A DNA stretch of 64,000 nt from Arbacia lixula (lineage: Eukaryota > Echinodermata > Echinoidea > Arbacioida > Arbaciidae). Positions 39,966-51,700 of this stretch are shown here, in pieces. The notes under the pieces were generated by a model. That model saw only the letters and a list, made by a program, of their open reading frames with translations. It did not search any database and was not told the DNA's origin. The position numbers were made by a program, and so were the translations under genes. Location of the stretch: positions 28,174,866 through 28,238,865 of the forward strand of contig OZ022576.1 of the NCBI GenBank assembly GCA_963669155.1, read 5' to 3'. Within the stretch, counting starts at the first letter, position 1; the number at the start of each line of letters is the position of its first letter.

Positions 39966-41572
39966 ATATAAACCACACGTGTCTAAATAAAATCATGATC
40001 CTTCTGGGGAAATGTTCCCTCTAAACCAATGCACTACACTATTAAAACACTACACTAAGACAAGCAAACACTGTAAGGCATCTGCAGTGAAATATCACAA
40101 CATATATATTCCATATGCCACTTAAGTAAGTTATGCATGTTTCTCACACCCACGCACATAGACACGTTCAGTATCGTAATATGACAGCCTCCTCTACACT
40201 ATCAATTTACACCCTGTGTATACATGTTTTTGTGCATTCAAAATGGCAAGAACCAAAATATAGAAATCAGAAGTTCACCATTCACAAAGCCTCCTTTACA
40301 AAAGAAAATCAAAGCAAATGAAAAAGCAGAAATGGCATCAACAATCTGCAATGAATTAAAAATCAAATAAAAAATCAATGTGCCCTTAGTCATTTTTTTC
40401 TTCAACTTTACAAGTTACATTGGATGCATAATTTCTTGAAAAGAGGCTTGATAAGCAGCCCTTGCAAATCTATGTTTATGTTTCTCTACAAGACTCATGA
40501 TGAGGTACACATTGTCAAGGCTAGACAGATCATTAGGTACACCGCGGATGGGTGGACTACGAGTCTAAAAGGGAACGCTTGCTCGGAGCTAGATCTTTCC
40601 GACCCAACGGGGAGGGATGGGGGAATTTTCTCATGCATGTTGTCATGGTGTTGAATAGAATAGTTTGTATGATAAGGGTTGTCTGCATCCCCCTCAACCA
40701 CGCCCCCCCCCCCCCCCCCCATCCCTACCACTGACACAATTACTTAGGATATGCATGTTCATACACAAATAATGATATGTGACGTATTGATTAGCACTTA
40801 TGCAATGCCAGGCCATAAAGGGATGCTCATCAAAACACAGTGCAATAAAACATGCTGCTCACACAATAAGTACAGTGTATGTAACAATCAGGATAATAAT
40901 ATTAGCCTGTAGCTACTCATCAATACACTAATGGCATGTGGTAATTAAGAGTGCCACTTCCAACACACTTTTCACACATCAGTGGTCGCAATCTGGGTAA
41001 TGAAACTGATTTTTCCCCACTGATCTTTTGTTTTACACAGAAGCATGAATTAGGGGATTATTTCCAGAATAATATTATAACATGATTATATAAAGCTCTC
41101 AAGAGTGTGCATCGCATATATCCCTGTCAGACTAATCAAACGATCATTTCAAGCTGTTTTTTTATATTTCATACATTTTCGTGTTTTTTTTATCTCCTTG
41201 CAAATGCTAAATGCTGTTAAGTACTGTCTCACTAGTTATGTATTGTTTGAACGATGTGAATAAAATTTGCATACATAACGAAAATGGTGTATTGAACACA
41301 AACCTTTAGTTATTCTACCCATAAATAAAGGGTGCAATAAAGGGTAAAAAATATGTCTCAAATATATCCCCAACAATAAATAAGTGTGTCAATCACATAA
41401 AGTGTCACAAATATGTGAATACCATGTCACACTAGTACACTGTACTGTCTAATGATTATTATGACCATTGGTTCCTTCCAGCTGGCTTTAGATTATACAG
41501 AACTTGATGGTACTTTTTTTTTTTTACAGAATTTTGGGCATGAACCCAGTATTAAAGATTATTTAAGATAAT

Positions 41573-41675
41573 CAGTGATTATTATTTTACAAATCCTCAA
41601 TATGTTCGGGCCGAACATTTTGAGGATTTGTGATTTAACCATTAATTACTCCAAATGTGGATCATTTGAGGGCGA
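41573..41675. repeat. Palindromic MITE-like repeat, copy 2 (partly truncated)
   Basis: It shares the centre (gttcgggccgaac) and the right arm (ending 'ggatcatttgaggg') with 50615-50760, but its left arm is shortened. Confidence 0.7.
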
Positions 41676-42521
41676 AGCACCATTTTCTGGCAATCATGAA
41701 AACTTATTAAGAAAAATATGATAGAACAATGTCCTTTCATTACGTTAACATCTATTGAGTAAAACTATGTTCAAGCTATTGATCATACATAACAAATCAA
41801 AATATCACATAATCAAACATTTTCCTGTTATACAGAAGTACTGATCACGTAAAAAGGAAGAACACATGAAACATCACTCATTATGAGAGAAAGCATTTGC
41901 TGTTGTTCTCTATCCAAGAGACCATACATGCTTAAATAGTGTTCATATGTTGTACATATTTCACAAATCCAGATTAATTTCAAATCAAATAATGAGCCAA
42001 TTTTCAATAAAATCCTTTTCAACTTGTCCAGGGCCCCATGTTATAAAGACTAAACCTCTATCTCTAATATACAGAGGTACAATTGACATCAATCACAAGT
42101 CACATTGTGATCAATCATTATAAAAATCATTATAACATATATTTTATATATATTTTATATATATTTTATATCCCCAAACAATACATCACCATCTGAAACA
42201 AAAAAAATAATTAAATTGTCCATCTAAAATTGTGGATGAGCTTTCAACAACTTGTCCTCATTTATCACCTTCAATAATCCTGCTAACCAGTACAGATTAA
42301 TTTTATTTCAGACATTATAAATTGGCCTTTTAAAGCCCACACAACTATCAGAACATCAATTTGCTTATATCCAGTGTCACACTCACAGCTTTGCCCAGTA
42401 GTGGCATGTCAATCACTTGATAACTTGCTTTAGATTTGAACATCCTCTGAACGTTTTGGAACATCAAATCACCTATTGAAAAGAACTACTTCATGATACC
42501 AATATGAACTATGTGAATTTC

Positions 42522-42527
42522 TTTATT
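42522..42527 (-). promoter_or_regulatory. Candidate polyadenylation signal AATAAA
   Basis: AATAAA on the minus strand, about 80 bases after the transporter stop codon, would give a short 3' UTR. Other AT-rich stretches farther down (near 42130-42170 and 42300) could serve instead. Confidence 0.5.
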
Positions 42528-42606
42528 CAGAAAAAGGTACACACACATATCATTACAATCAATAAACACATATCACATTAAAGAAAGAAATGTAGATTTG
42601 CCTTCA

Positions 42607-42732
42607 TCAAAATGTTGCTTCTTCGTCGTCAGGAGATGGCGCTCTTTCTCTTTCCTTGCCATTGAGGGCAGTGTAATCATCTGTCTCACAGGTTTTCCCA
42701 CCAGAGTTGGGTGACCTTTTGTCATTTTCCAA
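42607..42732 (-). CDS. SLC5-like terminal coding exon
   Basis: This 126-nt exon gives 41 residues and a TGA stop. The product is polar and acidic ([18 protein letters not shown]...DDEEATF), as expected for the poorly conserved cytoplasmic C-terminus. The frame carries over exactly from the previous exon. Acceptor tttttgtag. Confidence 0.85.
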   Translation of the reverse strand: MENDKRSPNSGGKTCETDDYTALNGKERERAPSPDDEEATF

Positions 42733-45700
42733 CTACAAAAATGGATAGGGGAGTACAATGTATACATGAAAGGTATCATCCCTGCACAAAATATAACAAT
42801 ACTTTGTTAAGGCTATATATTGTTCAAGACAAGGTAATTCAAAAGACAACATCAAATTAATAATATTAACTACCCAAGGCACAACATTAATTTTGAGGGA
42901 CTACGACATAAAGAGATTGATTCAGGGGGTGCACAACAAGAATGAAATAGGGGTACATAATGTGATTTATATTAAGGGTATGCACTGAGAGTGATTTCAA
43001 ATCAATTTTGGGGCATCCTCATATGACCTGCCTCAGGCAGTAGTAACCCCTCTCAGATTTCCATTCCTCCTTTCCCTCATGTTTCTGTCTCTTAGCAATC
43101 AATAAACATCAATATATTTAATTAAAACTGACACAAATATCCCAGCCTTCCTTCTTGTTGTTCACTTGATCACAATCAATTGCATGCTGACAAATATGAT
43201 GAGCAAAATTGCAACTGGTAATCATAGCATTATGCACACAATATGCAGTACCAGTTAGATGTTTCGTAACATTAATTTGAAACAAGGCATTAGCAATATT
43301 GTGTCTCGCCCACTTGCGAAAATAACCAGAAATATCGCGATCTCTGTTGCTACGCAAAAGAATTGTATCCCTGGCTGATTGTGAAATATCTGCCATAGAA
43401 TGTAACATTCCATAAATGAGAAGGGCTATTTCACGCAATGCTACTTCCTCTATCTACTCCCCCTCCCCCACCTTCCCCCTTCTTTGAGATGGAATAAAAA
43501 GCCTCCACCAAGTTCTATTAGATTAGACAAAGACAAAACAGGATGACAATCAGTTGCACAATAGAGGCGAAGTAAAATTTGTCTCTGGGGGGCATAGAAA
43601 TGTAAAAAGGTTAAAATTCGTGCTGCAGTTGAAAACTGAACATGGAATAAAGTTTCTAAAATTGATACGTTTATATAAGAAAGTTTGTCAACAGACATGA
43701 ATAATGCTGAACATTATGGTGAAAGTTGCCATACTGACGGACCATTATGGTGTATTTTTTAACGTATGACCTCAAATGACCTTTGACCTTATCCTGTGAC
43801 CTCCAACGGCACCATAACATGAAGGTACCCCCAGTGCATCTATGACCCAAGGTAGGTTGTAATCCAAGCAACCCATGTGAAGTTATTTGTCAAAAGAGAG
43901 TCTTGCAGGTAAACTTTAATGTATGACCTCAAATGACCTTTGACCTTATCCTGTGACCTCCAACGGTACCATAACATGAAGGTACCCCCAGTGCATCTAT
44001 GACCCAAGTTAGGTTGTAATCCAAGCAACCTATGTGAAGTTATTTGTCAAAAGAGAGTCTTGCAGGTAAACTTTAACATAGAAAAAGAGAGTCTTGCACA
44101 TACTCTTAATATATGACCTCAAATGACCTTTGACATCATCACATGACCTCTGACAACACCATAACATGAAGATACCCCTAGTGCTTCCATCAACCAAGTG
44201 TGGCTGCCATAGCTGTAACAGTTGCCAAGTTATGGATCATAAGAGAGTCTTGCAGGTAAACTTTAACATTTGTGACGGACGACGGACGACGGACGGACGA
44301 CGGACGGACGACTGACGGACGACGGACGGACGACGGACGGACGCCATTTGGATCCCTTAGTCTTGCCTTCACCTCCAGTGGGCGAGACAACAAAAGCATA
44401 ACCAAAGCACCAAAGTCTTTAATTCCACACTCAAATTTCTATAATTTTCAAGTTGAAATAAATATCACAACAGAGTGTTTTACATACTCGATATTCCCCA
44501 TTTCCATTTTATTTCATTATCTTGTACTTTTATCTCATGACACATTCCACAAAATTATTAATCCAAAATGTTGTACAATATGATTATTTCTATATACCGT
44601 GAAACGTATGTCCTCAAATTAATGAATATGTAATGCTTTGCAAAATGTTAGTATTTTTATGTAACCTCTTGGGAACTAACCTCCTCAAATTGGACACCGC
44701 ATTGCATGGCCTTCCTGCACCTTGGAGGGCAGCAGCAGAAGAGTTTCTGGCTGAAGGGGCAGATCAAGTCTGGGTCAAGGTCTCTGGGCCTTGTGGCACC
44801 TACACCACACAAATACAGACAAAATAGTTCACAAAGATATGTTCCATTGATTGATCTGCGTCAATGGGCCTGGTGTGATTTCACTCAATAAGTCACAGAT
44901 ACATTTCTGATTTTCTACATTGACTGAGTACACTTTGTTGTGGGTGCAAACTGCTCTTTTAACTAGGTTTAATCAATTAAAAGTCATAATGTTCTCACAT
45001 AAACATATTTGTTTATTCAATTGCAATATCATTTTACTATAACTAAGTATAGGATTGATGAGATTGTTAAGTGCATTGAATTACTTTTGTAATATGCAAT
45101 ATATGAAATTGATATTCTTATCATTAGGTGGTCTGTCGCAATCGACAGGTCACATTCTAATTTTGTTAGAATTTTTTTTCAAATCTTTATCATTTATTTT
45201 TATTCTGACCCTCACTTTTTTATGTCACGCATAACTCATTAATTGCATCCAACATTTTTATTGAAACTTTCATCACTATTTGTTATCAATCTAATCTTAT
45301 AGGAATAAGCTTTTCAAGATAGCATGATCATGACATCACCACCGAGCATTTTAATGAAAATCTTTTACTACATATTTCACTGTTACTACATTGAATCATA
45401 ACGAAATTTAAAATGAATAAAAATTTAAGAGTAGACAATTGTGCATGTATGCGTACATTCATGCATCAACGTGCACACAAAATTTAAAAATACTCTAAAT
45501 CAACTAGAAATTGTTTCATATGTTTCAGGCCATTTCAAGCATCTCAAAACTTTTCCTCTGAAATTTGAGTATATTGTAGCTGAGTCTACTAGCTTTCAGG
45601 GACATGGTCTCCATTTTTTAATCAGATGTCGGGATCATGCCGAAAATTCAGCTTGAATATTGATTTCTAAATCATTCTAGCACCTGCTGTGCATTACATG

Positions 45701-48700
45701 CTAAGTAAATGGTATGATTTGTGGATGAATTGGTTAAGAGGCTGTCTTAAGAACGTGCGGCCCCGGTTCGATTCCTGGAGTGGGTAGGGTCATTACTTCA
45801 TTCCTTTTGCAATGTGATTTTTGCCTCCTTCTCCTCCTTCTTAACCTTACTATGTCCTTCACCTTGATATTCTCTTTACCATATTTTTCCTCTCGCCCCT
45901 TTATCATGAATTACTATTATCTACAAATTGTGAGCACATAGATGTAACCATTTCAGGCAAGTCTCTGAAATGTAAGTATGTTGTAGGTGTGCTATAAGCT
46001 TTCTTCAGCGTTGCCCCTGATTTTTAATGAATAGATGGTGTCTCAGTGCATTTGTCAGCTTTGTGTTTGCATGAATTTGCCATAAAAGACATCCTCATAC
46101 TTGTCCACAAGTATTTCTTGTTATTCTTATTTTCTAGACATAGAGTATATGTATTCTTTCAAAATGAGCTGACCTGTGAGAAAGCTGGTGAGAAGACCCA
46201 CAAACAGAACCACCGCCAGGGCAACAAAGCTATACCACAGGTAAGAGATGCTGTAGAACTTGGCGATGCGTGGACTGCAGTTGGAAATGAAATGAGTCAA
46301 TGAAGAGACAGAGGATGGGAAAATAAGTTATCATATCCAGTCATGTGACCAGACGAACCAAGTTATAGGAAAGTGGTAAGCTTTATATATAAATCCATTT
46401 TAAATTTAGTTTAGAGAGAAAAGGCAAAAAAAAGGAAGATCTCAAATACATATTTCCATCATTAACTTCATTCAAAGAGCAAGAAGAAAGATTTTGAATA
46501 ATTAAAGACAGAATGCACTTGACAACATTAGCCAAATTTGACTGATTGTATTTGGATAGTTAACAACAACTTTTGTTTAATACACTATCATATCAAATTG
46601 ATGCACAACAGCCAGGTCTGAGAAAAATAATGTTTCCAGGAAAAGGACAATATTTAATATTAATGAGTTGAGTGATTTGACAAACAAAAGGTGGAACAAT
46701 ATAAAAAAAAAATCAAATTTTGAAGTTCATTCAAAGCTTGAATATTGTAGCAACGATTTAACTCTCAAATACACAGCGGAAATGTCATATTGTATCACTG
46801 CAGACCTATTTTTCGTTCTGATTCTTTCCAAAGAATATTCTGTGCATGTTATTTCTTTATACAAATCTAGGCAAAAATGCATAGACAATTCTGCAGTATC
46901 TAATAAGAAGATCAACAGATAAAAGATGAAAAGCATTGAATTGTGACGATGATGCTAAGCATGCATTGCATGTCATGGGCCACAAATTAAGATTAATGCA
47001 AACTTTCTACATCCTTTTTTCATTCTCCTCAACCTTTACCAAACTGCCCTCTGATTTCTTGTTCTGTTTTTATCAGAATCAAACAAACAGCTAAGTTTCT
47101 TTCGACTATGATTCAGATAGAAAGAAGAGCAATTTACTCTGGCTCTGAAGTGAACACTGCATCTGGCAAGGAGGTGACATTATCATAGATGTATGGTGTT
47201 GACATTGTCACATTAGGGTGGTAACAGCCATCGACTGATGTGGGTAGCTTCGGAGCTTGAGGGGGGAACACATAGGCCCCAATCCCGATCCAAAACGAGA
47301 ATGCAAAACCACTCAAGCCTCCAACAATGGCACCCTGCAAAAAAAAGGGAGAAATAAAGTCATTTAGACAAGTGGTTTTTACCAACAAATGAACTCTGGA
47401 AGACCATCCTAGGTATTATCAAATAGTTTTTATAGCAATCTTGCTATGAATTAACCATTATCACAAATTTTCCCATTTTTAATTGCATTTTGCTACACCC
47501 TAAACACTTCACATACTTTAGTCGATAAAGTTTTGCCCTAGGATGACACATACATATGTTGCATAGTGGTAATAAGAAACTTGGCAACTTGTAGTATCCC
47601 TTATCTCACAGACAACATGTGTGGGAGATCATAGAACATTGTCTAGCACTTTTAAACACCAGCTGACATCATCAATTTGAAACCTATGTATAAAGACAAG
47701 TCAAGGGAGACAATCATTTTTTTTGAAGCAGGTGGTTTTGATGTACAGGCAATTTTCAAACAAATTTCAATGAGAAACATTGTTCAAGGATCAACTGTCT
47801 TCATAGACGGTGGTCTCTCTCTCTATAAAATGTGGTTGCAAAAGCAGCATATACTGTAATATGCTTCCATCATAAGGCCAATTTACCAATGTTCCAGTGA
47901 ACCACATGGAGCTGTACAACAGTTTCACAGAACCTCCACATTCACTCACTCACACACACACACATACACACACACACACACACACACATACACACACAAG
48001 GTGCCAACTACTACCAGATTTGGTAGAACTTACATCAATCAACTTTTTACCACTCGTCTACACGATGGATTGTCAGCCACAACAGAGTAGAACCAACCCA
48101 GAGCACGTGCCCTCATCAGGGCAAGCACCTGCGGATGCCATACGGGCTGGTATCTCTCTGCTGCAGTTGAACATAGAGGGCCTAATCAAGGCCAAAATCA
48201 CCATCATTGAGCACTTGATACGGACAAACAAAGTCTGGTTGTCTCCCAACTGAAATGTGGGAAAGCCCAGGGCCCTGATAACATCTTCCCAGAATTTGTA
48301 AAGCACTGTGGCTCCGTGAATTTTACTCGACCTCCTTCACTGGACTGCACATCCCGAAGAACTGGAGGAAATCTTCTGTTATAGCCCTCCTGAAAACCAA
48401 CAAACCTGCAGATAATCCCAAGAGCTACAGACCAATCTCACTCCTGTACGTGCCATCAAGCTTCTCGAAAGGCTCCTCCTGGCCCAACTCAAATCAGTGG
48501 TTGCTCCTAAACTTCCGAATGAGCAAGCAGGCTTCTGTCATGGTCGGTGTACCGCTCATCAGATTACAAATGATATCGAGGAGCATTTTGAAAAATGCAA
48601 CAAGGCAGGCGCTGTTCTAGTGGCTCTCACTGCAGCTTATGACACAGTGTGGCATCACGGCTTGACATTGCAGCTTCTCCGTACCATCCCAGGCCGTGAC

Positions 48701-51700
48701 CTAGTGCGGTTCCTTGCGACAATTCTTGCAAACCGTAGCTTCATAGTCAAGACCAACGATAGACAAATTAGCCGAACACACCGCCCGGGGCTAAGTTCTG
48801 TCTCCCCTGCTCTTCGATATCTACATCAGAGACCTACCTTCCACTGCTGCACGGCAGTATGGCTATGCAGATGACCTGGCATTGTTGTATACCAATAGGA
48901 ACTGGACAAAGTAGAGAATGCTCTTAGGGCCGACATGGAGCTACTCATAGATTACCTCAAGATGTGGAGACTCAAGCTGAGCGTTGGCAAAACTAGTTGT
49001 CTCCATCCTACACCGACAGATCTCCTCTCAGTCCTCCATGGAATCGCACCACCGAGGCTATGCCACAAGAACCTGACAGACAAGCTCACAACCAAATCCC
49101 TTGCCAATGATGACCACCTTCTACACAAAATTGCAACAGAATCCCAGGACCTAGGTGACCAACGCCTCCGATCGCGCCGATCTTTCCCCCGACATGCAGC
49201 CGCCCTCAGCAGATCTGACTTTAGCCTGATACAAGAGTGGGAAAAGGGCTGGGAAGGGACGGTTCGCTGTTCACTGTTCCCCCTGACATCAAAGCTCCTG
49301 CTGGCTCAGAACTACCTCAGAGGAAGTGGGTTACACTGAATTGGCTGTGAACTGGGGTTGGGAGATTCAATGCCAACATGACTTGTACCGCTGGAAACTC
49401 CGGTATTCACTGGCATGCACCTGTGGTGCAGATGAGCAGATGGCAAATCATATCTTATACCACTGCCTCAACCTCCAGCCCCCTGACAGGATGACTGATC
49501 TGTCGTGCCCAAAAGACGCACAAATCAACTGGCTTATGCAGCTCCAAGAAATAGCCTGATGTAAAGTACTACTAACTCATACGAAAGAAGAAGAAAAAAG
49601 ACACACACACATACACACACATACTCACAATGTTGTTTGCCCAGGGGAAGATGATGCCTAGTGTGAACATGCCCAGCAGAGGCCCGCCGATCATGCCCAT
49701 CAGACCAATGGCCACCGTGAGAAGTGGCCCCATCTTGGATGCCACAAAGGCCATCCCCACCGCCACAAGGCCATAAAGAGCAGCTAGAGGAAAGCATGGG
49801 TATATCAACATAAAATCATTTCATGTTAGGCTCCCTATTACTGTAAAAAAAACTAGAGAAATTTGACTGCGTGCAGTCGACTGGTATGCGTCCGCCCTCC
49901 TGTGCAGTCATTAAGTATTGCCAAAGTCTTGAATATTTAATGAAATTTCAACTTCTAATGCATGAAAACTTGTGTTTTGGTTATTACATACAATTAACTT
50001 GGAGAGACCTGTCATATATCACTGCACTTATCATTTATTATCCTTTTATCAAGTTTGATGAAATTAGGTCAATTATTTTTAAGTTTACAAAGTAATTTTA
50101 GGCAGACACCCAGTAATAAGGATAGTGTGCTCCTGTAAAATGAATGAAAAACAAGTCAGACAAAAATCTTGGAACCAGACGGGATTTGAACCTGCAATCT
50201 ACTGCTTACTAAAATCTAGCTGAATTGTCCCTACGGCGGACTACTCATGAATATCAATAAGTCAGATGAAACAAGACTCTTTCGGTATTTGCTTCCATGT
50301 TGTTGTGTCTTGACTCGTGAACTAGAAATAGCTTGCATTGTTAAGTCGCTGCTCGGTAAGCAGTAGATTGCAGGTTCAAATTCCGTCTGGTTCCAAGATT
50401 TTTGTCTGACTTGTTTTTCATTCATTTACAGGATGGAGCACGCTATCCTTATTACTGGGTGTATGCCTAAAATTTCTTTGTAAATTGAAATTACCCCAGA
50501 AAGCCCTTTCACTAAAATATTTTTAAGTTATTGTGTAAATGAGATCCAGACGGATTGAAAACCCGGAAACATAATGTCATCCGGCAAATTTGTTGGGGAG
50601 GCATAAAAAAATCAAAGTTACTTGCCCTCAAATGATCTACATTTGGAGTAATGAGTGATTAAATCACAAATCCACAAAAATGTTCAGGCCGAACATTTTG
50701 AAGATTTAATGATTAATAATTAATTACTCCATATGTGGATCATTTGAGGGCAAATAACTTTCTAAAAAGCTTCTAAAATGGTCAATACATGAATTTAAGA
50801 CCATTGGCAAGAAGATTGCTTACAATTACCCTTTGAAGGCTTTTTTGCCTTCCCAGTACAGTATATGCCCTTTAAAGTAAGGGCAAAAACAGTGAAATTT
50901 CAGAAATTTTCCTTAACCTCCACCATTACCTCTACTTAACACATTTGGCCAAAAATTGAATAAAATTTAGTGAGCTTTCATATATCATCAATGTAACTTA
51001 TTTTGATAAAATTCCATCAAATATTTCTAGACTTGTGCTAAACCAGCAAATCAGTAGAATATGATTTTGAACTTTGACCTGTATGGCCCCAGATTTAATC
51101 AATATGGAATATTAGTATTGTACAACGTTTTGATGAAATTCTGTCAAATATTTCTTGAGTTTGATACATAAGATAATCCAGGCATTTGCTCAGCCAACCC
51201 CAGAACATGATGCCACAAGCCAATTTGCAACAGAGGTGTAAAAATATCTTTAAGACAAGTCTGTTTACCTATGATTTTTGAAATTAATGTCCTCCTCTCC
51301 TCAGACAGGTCTTTTTTGAGTGGTCTGATGATGTCTTCCACTGTCACTGCAGCCAGGGAGTTCAGTCCAGAGGACACAGTGCTGAGATGAAATGTAAGCA
51401 GAAATATTCTTGAATACAATAAAATATGTTACAGGGGAAAAAAAACAAATTGACTTAAATGAAAGAAAAGACTAGCAATCGTTGAAATTTTGACTAAATC
51501 CATTGATATTGCCATTGCTTCTCAGTCAAGATATTAGCATATATGTGTGTGCATCACAACATCTTTTATTCACAAATATTCATAGGACTATGGTAAAGGG
51601 ACATACAGCTGAGCTTTTATGGCGCGATATCGTTTATATCTTATATCTTATCATCCCCACCCCAGCATGCCCAGTGCCAGCACTGCACCACCCTCAAGAG

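Larger units (their letters stand above)
36679..42521. other. Region downstream of the transporter, no gene recognised
   Basis: Apart from G-rich and GA-rich sequence at 37340-37520, a C run at 40704-40720 and the palindrome at 41573-41675, I see nothing supportable. AT content rises markedly from 38 kb onward. Confidence 0.5.
43750..44345. repeat. Tandem ~157-190 bp repeat with TGACCT half-sites and a GACGGAC minisatellite tail
   Basis: Three diverged tandem units lie in the last intron of the transporter. They begin near 43753, 43913 and 44100, and share the phrases 'cataacatgaagg' and 'agagagtcttgcaggtaaac'. Each starts with three TGACCT-type half-sites (43767-43789, 43924-43946 and 44114-44136; the last half-site of unit three is degenerate). 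The array ends in a GACGGAC-type minisatellite at 44273-44343, which was presumably mobilised with it. Confidence 0.85.

Noticed and set aside
44272-44583. 103-codon frame starting in GACGGAC repeats
   Set aside because: The N-terminal part is minisatellite; the rest has no recognisable feature and is intronic.
49534-49811. Two overlapping minus-strand frames across transporter exon 8
   Set aside because: Only one frame (within 49629-49783) fits the family and the splice borders; the other is a shadow.
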